NCBI GenBank assembly: GCA_002327255.1
Contig: DCUM01000113.1
Span: 686 to 32,831 of the forward strand
Origin: a bacterium UBA2214
Lineage (GTDB): Bacteria > Zhuqueibacterota > Zhuqueibacteria > Residuimicrobiales > Residuimicrobiaceae
Direction of reading: 5' to 3'
DNA length: 32,146 nucleotides
The position numbers and the translations under genes are program-made. Below the pieces are notes generated by a model, which worked only from the letters and a program-made list of their open reading frames with translations, made no database searches and had not been told where the DNA came from. This document shows, piece after piece, positions 1 to 7,485 of the stretch. The first letter of the stretch is position 1. The number at the start of each line of letters is the position of its first letter.

Positions 1-89
1 TCGACATCGTTCTGATCGGGGAAGCGCATGCCGCCAAAGCCGATCGCCGAGAGTTTCACAGCGGTGTTGCCGTAGGGACGATAATCCAT
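1..89 (-). CDS. Aldo/keto reductase, N-terminal fragment (runs off window start)
   Basis: The minus strand from position 89 reads MDYRPYGNTAVKLSAIGFGG and continues for nine more residues to the window edge. The pattern Y-R-x-x-G-x-T-x-x-x-x-S-x-I-G-x-G-G-M-R-F is the usual N-terminus of aldo/keto reductases, covering the first beta strand of the (beta/alpha)8 barrel. These are NAD(P)H-dependent carbonyl oxidoreductases, normally cytoplasmic. Only 29 codons are visible, so the catalytic Asp-Tyr-Lys-His residues cannot be checked and the substrate is unknown. A weak ribosome binding site (AGGA) lies about 10 nt upstream of the ATG. A candidate promoter lies at 284-312 on the same strand. The family call is good; the subfamily is open. 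Confidence 0.75.
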   Translation of the reverse strand, partial: MDYRPYGNTAVKLSAIGFGGMRFPDQNDV

Positions 90-283
90 GGTATTCCAAT
101 CCTGATGAATGAAGGCATGTCATCTGAGCTATTCACCGCCGCGAACGCCGGGAAACGGAGGAGTAGCAAACAGAGCCAAAGCTTGCTTTGCCGATCTGAC
201 GCCAAGAGTGGTAAAATGGCTCAAGAGAAAAGCCCTGAGACCGATAGAACCAACTCGGCGACCTTTGCACACCCGGTGGTTTA

Positions 284-312
284 TGAATAGAACAGGGTAA
301 CCGTTTTGTAAA
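284..312 (-). promoter_or_regulatory. Candidate sigma-70-type promoter for the aldo/keto reductase
   Basis: Read on the minus strand there is TTTACA, a 17-nt spacer and TATTCA. It lies about 195 nt upstream of the aldo/keto reductase ATG. The spacing is ideal but the -10 hexamer is imperfect and the leader is long, so this is tentative. Confidence 0.3.
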
Positions 313-376
313 TATCGGAATTTTTTTCGTCAGGGAAAACAGAAAAATGCAGAATGGCTGCGGGGCATAACCGTGT

Positions 377-413
377 AAAAAAACGGCGCCGGGGAGGATG
401 AGCCCCGGCGCCG
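377..413 (-). terminator. Rho-independent terminator of the small exported protein gene
   Basis: An 11-bp perfect GC-rich stem (384-394 with 403-413) with an 8-nt loop is followed, on the minus strand, by seven T residues (complement of A377-383). It sits 24 bp past the stop codon of the gene at 437-832. Confidence 0.9.
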
Positions 414-436
414 CTCCGCAGCCTGATCAAATGTGG

Positions 437-832
437 TTATTTGGCGGCGGCAAAAACATGTGTCATTTCCTGATAGAGCCGGTTGAAGAAATCGAAGGCT
501 GTTTCGGTTTTATCCGTCCGCACCCAGGCAGCCATGGCTTCATCACTCAGATAGGTGAGGGTCAGTTGGGCATTTAACCGCACCATAGTGTCTGCGTCTT
601 TCGCAGCCATTTTTTTCAGAATCGGTTCAAAGCAGCTCAGATCGGTGCCGGGGTATTCGGATTTCAGCCGGGCAATTTTGTGCAGCGCATCATTGCGCAA
701 GCCGCAGTTATCCGAAGCCAGCGCCATCTTGTATCCTGCGATCGCTTTCATTTTGGCTCTTTCCATATCGGGCGACGCCATCAGGCATCCAGCCGTCAAA
801 GTCATCAGGACGAACATCGCGAAGCGTTTCAT
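437..832 (-). CDS. Small exported protein of unknown function, about 131 aa
   Basis: I chose the ATG at 832 because an excellent ribosome binding site (AAGGAGGT, 5 nt spacing) sits directly upstream; a further ATG at 880 lacks one. The product begins MKRFAMFVLMTLTAGCLMAS, a typical export signal. The T-A-G-C at the end of the hydrophobic core resembles a lipobox but lacks the usual L/V/I at -3, so it may be either a lipoprotein or a type I signal peptidase substrate. The mature part is about 110 residues and looks all-helical, with two cysteines that could form a disulfide. I do not recognise the family. It is probably a single-gene unit, with its own terminator downstream. A TATACT -10-like box lies at 884-889 on the minus strand, but the nearest -35-like hexamer is 20 nt away. 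Confidence 0.75.
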   Translation of the reverse strand: MKRFAMFVLMTLTAGCLMASPDMERAKMKAIAGYKMALASDNCGLRNDALHKIARLKSEYPGTDLSCFEPILKKMAAKDADTMVRLNAQLTLTYLSDEAMAAWVRTDKTETAFDFFNRLYQEMTHVFAAAK

Positions 833-1267
833 GATCAACCTCCTTGTATGAGTGAAGAAAAGCTTGATTTCTGTTTCCACCTTAGTATACCCAAATTAAA
901 TGTAAAGGTTGTCATGGTGACGTCAACAGATGTAAATAATTGTCATGTTTTTGCGGGACGAACGCCCGCCGAAGCATGAAGATAACATATGCTCGTGTCG
1001 TCACTTGTGGATTCCCCGGTTACTTTTTGTTGGAAAATCACCGTAAAGTGCGTATCTTGAATTTTGATTTCATCTGTTCCTTGATCGCCGGTGGCGGCGG
1101 AGGGCGCCAGATTGCATCCACAGGTGTGACAGGTCGCGTGTTCATCCTGTTTTCGTCTTAGAATCACAATCAACGATTCAAGTTAAGTTTATCATTACTG
1201 TGGGTCTCTCGGCGTCTGCAGGGGCAAATAATTCAGGCAGATCAGAATCAATCAATTCCGGACCGCT
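833..1267. other. Divergent intergenic region, 435 bp
   Basis: This stretch separates the divergent small exported protein and nuclease genes. Apart from the -10-like TATACT (884-889, minus) it shows a short hairpin (953-969, 5-bp stem). Reading frames at 940-1161 (plus) and 943-1173 (minus) have no good start signals or recognisable motifs. I see no RNA gene or repeat here. Confidence 0.5.
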
Positions 1268-2218
1268 ATGTTTCACTACGATGTCAAAGGCATAAAAATC
1301 AAAGGCGCAGAGTTGTGGCTCGACGCCTTGCGCAAGGTGAGTTACTCATTTGTTTCCCACGGTCACAGCGATCATCTCAAAAATCATCTGAAAATTTTGG
1401 CCACACCGCCGACGGTTTGCTTTCATGCGCTGCGCAGCCGCCAGGGCGCGGTGCAGACGCTGGAATTCGGCCAGGTGTACGAACTGGACGGCGCGCGGGT
1501 GCGGCTTTTCCCGGCCGGGCATGTGCTGGGTTCGGCCATGATTCATGTCGAGCGGGATGACCTTTCGTTATTATACAGTGGTGATTTCAAGCTGCGGCCC
1601 AGCGCCACGTGTGAAGCCATTGAAATTCCCCACGCGGACATCCTGATCACCGAGTCCACCTATGGGCATCCGCAGTATGTGGTCGATCAGGATCGCGAGA
1701 TGTTGATCGAGGAACTGACCGGTTTTATTGAAGATTGTTTTGCGGACGGCTATGTGCCGGTCGTCATGGCGTACACGCTGGGCAAGTCGCAGGAGGCCAT
1801 GAAAATCCTTGGCGATCGCGGCCACAGCGTTGCGGTGCATCCCTCGATCTGGCAGATGGCGCAGGTTTATGAGCGATTTGGTGTTGCTTTTTCCAATTGC
1901 GAGCCCTGGGCAGGCGCACAAATCGGCCCGCGTCAGGTGCTCATCGTGCCGCCGCATGTGACGTTTACGCGCGCCTTGCAGTTTGTAGGCCGCCGTCGCA
2001 CGGTCTTTTTGTCCGGCTGGGTGAGGAGAGGGCACGGACCGGGCTGGCGCACCGATCACACCATCCCGCTCAGCGATCACGCCGATTTTTATGAACTTAT
2101 AGAATTCGTGCGCCGCGTTGCGCCGCAAAAAGTCTACACGACCCACGGCTTCGCCAACTTTCCGGATCATCTTCGCGACCTGGGATGGGATGCAGAGATG
2201 CTGGTGGCGGTGGATTGA
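1268..2218 (+). CDS. Metallo-beta-lactamase-fold nuclease-like protein (COG1236-like / ligase-associated exonuclease-like)
   Basis: The 316-residue product carries the metal-binding motif S-H-G-H-S-D-H (residues 30-36), then G-H-V-L-G-S near residue 85, S-G-D-F near 106, T-E-S-T-Y-G, L-S-D-H-A-D-F and a C-terminal T-H-G. This set and order match metallo-beta-lactamase nucleases related to RNA 3'-processing factors and to the DNA-ligase-associated exonucleases. The segment Y-T-L-G-K-S-Q-E-A also fits that group. The length is near that of the ligase-associated family and too short for a full beta-CASP nuclease. No ligase or Lhr-type helicase lies in the window, so the substrate (DNA or RNA) is open. 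The ATG has only a weak GGA in front of it. It is expected to be a two-zinc cytoplasmic hydrolase. Fold confidence is high and exact role moderate. Confidence 0.8.
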   Translation: MFHYDVKGIKIKGAELWLDALRKVSYSFVSHGHSDHLKNHLKILATPPTVCFHALRSRQGAVQTLEFGQVYELDGARVRLFPAGHVLGSAMIHVERDDLSLLYSGDFKLRPSATCEAIEIPHADILITESTYGHPQYVVDQDREMLIEELTGFIEDCFADGYVPVVMAYTLGKSQEAMKILGDRGHSVAVHPSIWQMAQVYERFGVAFSNCEPWAGAQIGPRQVLIVPPHVTFTRALQFVGRRRTVFLSGWVRRGHGPGWRTDHTIPLSDHADFYELIEFVRRVAPQKVYTTHGFANFPDHLRDLGWDAEMLVAVD

Positions 2219-2538
2219 ACAACTATCGCTCTCGCTGCCGCAACCATTCCCGATTTCTTCGCCGGGGCAGGCCTCTTGAAGTGCTTTTGATCAGATTCTG
2301 AATCCGGACGCTTTTTGTGTGTTTGCCGGCGGGCCAATTTTCACTTGATCTGGTAAGTTCAAACAGCTATATTTTTATACCGTTTTTGTCAACAGCCAGG
2401 AGGCTCTGTCTTGATTGTCGAACAGCCTGCGCAGGGCCTTTGCGGTAACGACGATTAACATAAAGATCCGGCGTCTTATGGCCCGGCTGAGCCATGTCAT
2501 CAGAGCCACGAGGCCGCCGGATGTCAGGAGGATGAGCC
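2219..2538. other. Intergenic region, 320 bp
   Basis: The region precedes the ypfJ-like gene and holds its candidate promoter (2345-2373), leaving a leader of about 160 nt. I see no convincing terminator for the upstream nuclease gene. An AGGAGG followed by TTG near 2398 opens only about 15 codons and is not called. Confidence 0.5.
2345..2373 (+). promoter_or_regulatory. Candidate sigma-70-type promoter for the ypfJ-like gene
   Basis: TTGATC (2345-2350), a 17-nt spacer and TATATT (2368-2373). The -10 box matches five of six consensus bases. Confidence 0.5.
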
Positions 2539-3387
2539 ATGCGTTGGATGGGACGGCGTCAAAGCGATAATGTCGAAGATGTGCGCGGCACCACGTCGAG
2601 GAGAGTCGTGGGCGGCGGCATCGGCACCCTGATTCTGGTATTGCTGGTCTGGCTTCTGGGCGGAGATCCGCAGCAGCTCCTGGAGAGTATGCCCCAATCC
2701 AATACCGCCACGGTTCAGACGCAACCGCGCAGCGCTGAAGAGAACCAGATGGCGCAGTTTGTGGGGGTCGTCCTGGGAGACACGGAAGATGTCTGGAACA
2801 CGCTCTTTCAAAAGGCTGGACAGACCTATCGGGAGCCCAAACTGGTGCTCTACACCGATGCCATCCAGTCGGCGTGTGGTTATGGCAGCGCGGCAACCGG
2901 ACCTTTTTACTGTCCCCCGGACCAAAAGGTTTACATCGATCTCTCCTTTTTTCAGGAATTAAGGACTGAATTCGGGGCGTCCGGCGATTTCGCCATCGCC
3001 TATGTCATCGCCCATGAGATCGGGCATCACGTGCAGAATCTGCTGGGCATCACCGGCCAGATCGACAGGATGCGTGGCCGGGTGAGCCAGGCAAAATATA
3101 ACCAGTACAGCGTAGCCCTTGAACTCCAGGCTGATTTTTTCGCCGGCGTCTGGGCGCATCATGCCGAACGCATGAACAAGATTCTTGAAGCGGGCGATAT
3201 CGAGGAGGCGCTCAATGCCGCCAGCGCTGTCGGGGACGACCGTATTCAGAGACGCACGCAGGGTTATGTGGTCCCCGATGCTTTCACCCATGGTTCTTCC
3301 AGACAGCGCCAATACTGGTTCAGCAAGGGGTTTCAAACCGGCGACCCCAACCAGGGCGATACCTTTGCGGAGATGGGGCTCAACTGA
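2539..3387 (+). CDS. ypfJ: YpfJ/KPN_02809-family neutral zinc metallopeptidase
   Basis: The 282-residue product begins M-R-W-M-G-R-R-Q-S-x-N-V-E-D-x-R, the usual start of this family. One membrane segment follows at about 24-41, then a long domain with the zinc motif H159-E160-I-G-H163-H. A downstream E-L-Q-A-D-F-F-A-G probably supplies the third ligand. The segment Y-C-P-P-D-x-K-V-Y-I-D is also typical. Length matches the family (about 280-300 aa). The N-terminal anchor suggests the protease domain lies outside the inner membrane. The substrate is not known for the family. The start is fixed by AGGAGG 7-8 nt upstream of the ATG. The next gene follows after 89 bp without a clear terminator, so co-transcription is possible. 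Confidence 0.93.
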   Translation: MRWMGRRQSDNVEDVRGTTSRRVVGGGIGTLILVLLVWLLGGDPQQLLESMPQSNTATVQTQPRSAEENQMAQFVGVVLGDTEDVWNTLFQKAGQTYREPKLVLYTDAIQSACGYGSAATGPFYCPPDQKVYIDLSFFQELRTEFGASGDFAIAYVIAHEIGHHVQNLLGITGQIDRMRGRVSQAKYNQYSVALELQADFFAGVWAHHAERMNKILEAGDIEEALNAASAVGDDRIQRRTQGYVVPDAFTHGSSRQRQYWFSKGFQTGDPNQGDTFAEMGLN

Positions 3388-3476
3388 CAGAACTTGCTGC
3401 AGGGGGGGCCACCAAAGACAGGTGGAGCCCACTTCGGGCATCCTGTCCGATTTTTCACATCCACTGGACTAACATT

Positions 3477-6005
3477 TTGTCCCAACTCGAAAAATATCTC
3501 TCCGCCGCCGCCGTCGACTCCATCCGGCAGGCCATTGATGAGGCCCATGGCAATGAGGTATTTTTCATCGGCTTCACGGAAGAAGACCTCGTCTGTCATC
3601 AGGCTTCGGTGGCGGCGCGCGGACACCGCACCGCCGTGCCCGCCATCATGAATCTCGCCGCGGATGCCGATGTGGTCATCCACAATCATCCTTCCGGTCA
3701 TCTCACCCCCTCTGAAGCGGATCTCTCCATTGCGGCGGCTCTGGACCCCTTTCGCGTCGCCTTTTATATCGTCAACAACCGGGTCGATGATATCTATGTG
3801 GTTGTCGAGCCCTTTGTCAAACGCGACAAAGAACCGCTTGACATCGCGTCTCTGGTGCAGGTCATCCATCCGGGTGGGCCGGTTTCGCAAAAACTGCAGG
3901 GTTATGAGGCGCGGCCGCAGCAGGAAGAGATGATCCGCGCCGTCGCCACGGCCTTTAACGACGGGAAGATTGCCGTCATCGAGGCGGGCACAGGCACCGG
4001 CAAGACCCTCGCCTATCTGCTGCCCGCCATCCGCTGGGCGCTGCAAAACAGGGAGCGGGTCGTCGTTTCGACCAACACCATCAACCTGCAGGAGCAGCTG
4101 ATCAAAAAAGACCTCCCCTTTTTGCAAAAGGTGCTTCCCGACAGCTTTACCGCCGTGCTGGTCAAAGGCCGCAGCAACTACGCCTGCCTGCGCAAGGTAT
4201 ATGACGTGAACGGCGAACTCGATCTGCACAGCGACGAGGACGACCGCAGCGAACTGCAGCAATTGATCGCCTGGGCGCAGAAATCGCAGGATGGTTCCAA
4301 AGCCGATCTCGGTTTCTTGCCGCGCGATATGGTCTGGGAGAAGATCGCCGCCGAGGGCGATACCTGCACCCGCAGCCGCTGTCCGCATTTCCGCGACTGC
4401 TTTGTCAACCGGGCACGGCGCCAGGCGGCGCGGGCGCATCTGCTGGTGGTCAATCATCACCTGTTGTTTTCCGATCTGGCGATTCGCTATCAAATCGGCT
4501 CCAGAAGCGAGGCCGCGGTGCTGCCCCCCTATGAACGCATCATTTTTGATGAAGCGCACCATATCGAGGATGTGGCGACCAGCTATTTCGGCGATCGCGT
4601 CACCCGCGCCGGCATCCTGCGCATCCTCGCCCGCTTGCACCGCGAGCACAAACAGGCGTTTAAGGGTCATCTGCATACCGCGCTCAACAAGCTCAATCGC
4701 AAACACGGCACGGTGGATGCCGGATTGTGCAAAAAAATCGACACGGCCATATCGATGCGGCTGGTGCCCGAGGTCATCGCGGTCAACGAATCCACCCATG
4801 AGCTCATGGATCATCTCTATGAGGCGGTCAGGGCGTTCGCGCAGGAGAGCCAGAGCAGCGAAATCAAGCTGCGCCTGCTTCCCGAGGTGGTGCAGGCCCT
4901 GCTGGTGGACTCGGGACTGAGCCGGCTCATCAAGGAGTACAGCGGCAGTCTGCACGATCTCGCCAGTGGATTGGGCGTTTTAACCGCGTTGCTCAAACAG
5001 GCGCAGGAACAAGCCCAGGAAGAGTGGACTTCGGTGATCGTGGAGATCAAGGCGGTGGCGGACCGGCTCGATGAAGCGGCCGCGGTCATCGAAGAGGTCA
5101 TTTTCAAACAGGATGAGGAGAATATCCGCTGGCTGGAAGTCAAACCCGGGTATCGCAGCCGCAACATCGTCCGTTTTCAATCCTCTCCGCTGGATATCAG
5201 TCACATGATGAAGCAGGCGGTCTATGACGTCTTTGACACCGTGGTGATGACTTCCGCCACCCTGGCCGTGGAGGGCGCCTTCGATTTCCTCGGTCAGCGC
5301 ATCGGCTTGAACCAGGAAGAAGAGCACCGCCGTACCACGTTGCTGCTGCCTGCGCCCTTTGATTATCAGAAACAGGTCATCCTCTGTGTTCCCCTGGACA
5401 TCCCCGACCCGGGCGCGCGAACCTTCGCCGATGAACTGGCCAAATTGATCTTCCGCGCGGTTTCCATCTCGCAGGGCCGCGCGTTCATCCTCTTCACTTC
5501 CTATGGCCTCCTCAACATCATTTACCGGCAACTGGCCGAGTCCCTGAAAATGACCGGCATCCGGGCGCTGAAGCAGGGAGAGGAGAACCGCGATGCGCTG
5601 CTGAACCGCTTCCGCCGCGACAAGACCTCGGTGCTGTTTGGCACCGATTCGTTCTGGGAAGGCGTGGATGTGGAAGGCGATGCCCTGGAGAACGTCATCA
5701 TCAGCAAACTGCCCTTCAAGGTGCCGGATGAACCGATCATTCAGGCGCGCTACGAGGCCATCGAGCGCGGTGGCGGCAATGCCTTCATGGAGTACGCCGT
5801 GCCGCTGGCGGTGCTGAAGTTCAAACAGGGTTTTGGCCGTCTCATCCGCCGCAAGACCGACCGCGGTTCGGTGATCATCTTTGACAACCGCGTCGTGCGC
5901 AAGAACTATGGCAAACGTTTCCTCAATTCCCTGCCGCCCTGCCGGGTGGTGACCGGCAACAAAGAGGATGTTTTTAAAGAGCTGGAGCTGTTTTTCGGTC
6001 GATGA
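3477..6005 (+). CDS. JAMM/RadC-like domain fused to DinG/XPD-family ATP-dependent helicase
   Basis: The 842-residue product has two parts. Residues 1 to about 120 form a JAMM (MPN/JAB) domain with a complete metal-site motif: E27, H69-N-H71-P-S-G, S79 and D82, with seven residues between H71 and S79. This matches the RadC-type JAMM core, without RadC's helix-hairpin-helix. From about 140 there is a superfamily 2 helicase of the DinG/XPD type: Walker A E-A-G-T-G-T-G-K-T (169-177), four iron-sulfur cysteines (237, 297, 302, 308), D-E-A-H (358-361), T-S-A-T-L, F-W-E-G-V-D and Q-G-F-G-R-L-I-R. Such helicases unwind 5'-3' and act on repair intermediates, R-loops or G-quadruplexes. Many DinG proteins carry an N-terminal DnaQ exonuclease; here a JAMM domain occupies that place. 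The start is a TTG without a strong ribosome binding site. No frameshift is seen. Confidence 0.92.
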   Translation: MSQLEKYLSAAAVDSIRQAIDEAHGNEVFFIGFTEEDLVCHQASVAARGHRTAVPAIMNLAADADVVIHNHPSGHLTPSEADLSIAAALDPFRVAFYIVNNRVDDIYVVVEPFVKRDKEPLDIASLVQVIHPGGPVSQKLQGYEARPQQEEMIRAVATAFNDGKIAVIEAGTGTGKTLAYLLPAIRWALQNRERVVVSTNTINLQEQLIKKDLPFLQKVLPDSFTAVLVKGRSNYACLRKVYDVNGELDLHSDEDDRSELQQLIAWAQKSQDGSKADLGFLPRDMVWEKIAAEGDTCTRSRCPHFRDCFVNRARRQAARAHLLVVNHHLLFSDLAIRYQIGSRSEAAVLPPYERIIFDEAHHIEDVATSYFGDRVTRAGILRILARLHREHKQAFKGHLHTALNKLNRKHGTVDAGLCKKIDTAISMRLVPEVIAVNESTHELMDHLYEAVRAFAQESQSSEIKLRLLPEVVQALLVDSGLSRLIKEYSGSLHDLASGLGVLTALLKQAQEQAQEEWTSVIVEIKAVADRLDEAAAVIEEVIFKQDEENIRWLEVKPGYRSRNIVRFQSSPLDISHMMKQAVYDVFDTVVMTSATLAVEGAFDFLGQRIGLNQEEEHRRTTLLLPAPFDYQKQVILCVPLDIPDPGARTFADELAKLIFRAVSISQGRAFILFTSYGLLNIIYRQLAESLKMTGIRALKQGEENRDALLNRFRRDKTSVLFGTDSFWEGVDVEGDALENVIISKLPFKVPDEPIIQARYEAIERGGGNAFMEYAVPLAVLKFKQGFGRLIRRKTDRGSVIIFDNRVVRKNYGKRFLNSLPPCRVVTGNKEDVFKELELFFGR

Positions 6006-6089
6006 CAATTTTTTACATCTCTTTACCCCATCTTGACACCTTGCATTTTTTATCACCGTATATTAGGGTGTCAAATGGAGGAATCGATC

Positions 6090-7142
6090 ATGAAACCAAA
6101 AAAATGGCTGCTTTTGGGCATACTCTTCCCCGCCCTCGGCCTGGCGGGCGTCACGGCGGTTGATCTGCGCGGCAAATGGAAATTTGAGATCGGCGACCGC
6201 GCAGTATATAGTCAGACAGACTATGATGACACGCATTGGGAAACCATCCGCGTGCCCGGACGCTGGGAGGATCAGGGCTTTCCGGGCTATGACGGCTTTG
6301 CCTGGTACCGCAAAACCTTCAAACTTTCCGGTGATCTCAAAGACAAGAATCTGTTCCTGCATCTCGGCCGCATCGACGACTGCGACCGCGTCTTCATCAA
6401 TGGACATCTGGTGAACGGCTCCGGGGGCATGCCGCCGCATTATGTGACCGCCTGGTCTCACCACCGCAGCTACTTTCTGCCACCGGATGTGCTGAACTTT
6501 GGCGGTAAAAATCTCATCGCGGTGCAGGTTTACGACAGCGGACTGGAGGGTGGCATCCTCGGCAGCGAGGTCAGTATTCAGGCACACACCACCGCGCTCA
6601 GGCTTGCGGTCAACCTGGCGGGCGCCTGGAAGTTTTCCTTGGGCGACGACTTGAAGTGGCGGGAGGTCACCTGGGACGACAGGGGCTGGGAAGAATTGAT
6701 CGTGCCCATGCGCTGGGACTATCAGGGGTATGCCGATTACGATGGCTTTGCCTGGTATCGCAAGAAAACCATCATCGGGCGCGATCTGGAGGATGAACGC
6801 CTCATCCTCTCCCTCGGCCGCATCGATGATGTGGATGAGGCCTATTTCAATGGCGAGCGTATTGGATCTACCGGCGATTTCGACCTGGAACAGGGCCATG
6901 CGACGCACTCCGACTGGTACCGCCAGGAACGGCTCTATACCATTCCCCGGGATCTGGTGCGCTGGAACGGCGAGAACGTCATCGCCGTCCGCGTCAGGGA
7001 TGTGTGGCGTGATGGCGGGATTTATGAAGGCGCGGTCGGCATCACGACGCGCAAAGCGGTGCTTGAATACGAAAAGAAAAAAGATCGTTCCCTGTCGTTC
7101 TCCGAATTTCTGCGCCGGTTTTTTGAGGGTGATTGGGACTGA
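6090..7142 (+). CDS. Secreted protein with two tandem glycoside-hydrolase-2-type sugar-binding (jelly-roll) domains
   Basis: I chose the ATG at 6090 because GGAGG lies 8 nt upstream and the product then starts with a clear signal peptide (about residues 1-22, K-P-K-K-W-L-L-L-G-I-L-F). The 350-residue protein consists of two repeats of about 150 residues. Each has D-L-R/A-G-x-W-K-F, then W-E-D/D-Y-Q-G, Y-D-G-F-A-W-Y-R-K, L-G-R-I-D-D, F-I/N-N-G and N-x-I-A-V-x-V. This is the signature of the sugar-binding domain of family 2 glycosidases (beta-galactosidase/beta-glucuronidase N-terminal domain). No catalytic barrel follows, so it probably binds glycan rather than cleaving it. The C-terminal 30 residues are charged and linker-like. 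A TTGACA (6033-6038) and TATATT (6059-6064) lie upstream but 20 nt apart. A strong terminator follows at 7189-7223. Confidence 0.85.
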   Translation: MKPKKWLLLGILFPALGLAGVTAVDLRGKWKFEIGDRAVYSQTDYDDTHWETIRVPGRWEDQGFPGYDGFAWYRKTFKLSGDLKDKNLFLHLGRIDDCDRVFINGHLVNGSGGMPPHYVTAWSHHRSYFLPPDVLNFGGKNLIAVQVYDSGLEGGILGSEVSIQAHTTALRLAVNLAGAWKFSLGDDLKWREVTWDDRGWEELIVPMRWDYQGYADYDGFAWYRKKTIIGRDLEDERLILSLGRIDDVDEAYFNGERIGSTGDFDLEQGHATHSDWYRQERLYTIPRDLVRWNGENVIAVRVRDVWRDGGIYEGAVGITTRKAVLEYEKKKDRSLSFSEFLRRFFEGDWD

Positions 7143-7188
7143 TGCGAATGATTCATGGACTCGGTGCAAAGACTCTTTTGGCACACGG

Positions 7189-7223
7189 AAGCGTCTCCCG
7201 GATTCAGGGAGACGCTTTTTTTT
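7189..7223 (+). terminator. Rho-independent terminator of the jelly-roll protein gene
   Basis: A perfect 11-bp stem (7189-7199 with 7207-7217) encloses a 7-nt loop and runs into a T-tract ending at 7223. It begins 47 bp past the stop codon. Confidence 0.92.
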
Positions 7224-7312
7224 ATGCCTCACGCAGGGGAGGACAGACAGTCTGCTCCGCCTTTTACAAGAGCCCCCCCATCAGTGGGTAGCGCTTTTTT
7301 TTGACTTTTTCC

Positions 7313-7341
7313 TTGATTTTATGCTTATTCAAGATTATATT
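7313..7341 (+). promoter_or_regulatory. Candidate sigma-70-type promoter for the large secreted repeat protein
   Basis: TTGATT (7313-7318), 17-nt spacer, TATATT (7336-7341). It follows directly after the previous gene's terminator. Confidence 0.5.
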
Positions 7342-7485
7342 GCTCTATCCCCAGCTTTGCAACTTGCACAGGTGCATAAATAAACCAGAGCGTCCATGAT
7401 TGTCAAACCCACCGTTAACAGGCTATCAAATAAATGGGGAAACATGCCGTTTCCTTACATGCACACCAAACCCGAGGAGGTTACC

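Larger units (their letters stand above)
90..436. other. Intergenic region, 347 bp
   Basis: The stretch lies between the aldo/keto reductase start and the stop of the next minus-strand gene. It holds a clear minus-strand terminator (377-413) and a weak minus-strand promoter candidate (284-312). Two overlapping plus-strand reading frames at 105-300 have no convincing ribosome binding site and no recognisable protein features. I see no RNA gene. Confidence 0.6.
7143..7485. other. Intergenic region, 343 bp
   Basis: It contains the terminator of the jelly-roll gene (7189-7223) and the promoter candidate of the next gene (7313-7341), leaving a leader of about 140 nt. The T-rich block near 7296-7320 belongs to the promoter region. 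No further gene is visible. Confidence 0.6.

Noticed and set aside
105..300. Two overlapping plus-strand frames near the window start
   Set aside because: They lack ribosome binding sites and resemble no protein family.
943..1173. Minus-strand frame of 76 codons
   Set aside because: The start is a TTG or similar without ribosome binding site. The composition is not protein-like.
3400..3440. Imperfect hairpin between ypfJ and the helicase gene
   Set aside because: The stem has a two-base internal mismatch and no T-tract directly after it.
3333..4955. Long minus-strand frame (540 codons) across the helicase gene
   Set aside because: It is antisense to a frame holding every JAMM and helicase motif, and its protein has no recognisable feature. 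Long antisense frames are expected in GC-rich genes.
6033..6064. TTGACA and TATATT before the jelly-roll gene
   Set aside because: The spacing is 20 nt, outside the usual 16-18, so it is not called as a promoter.
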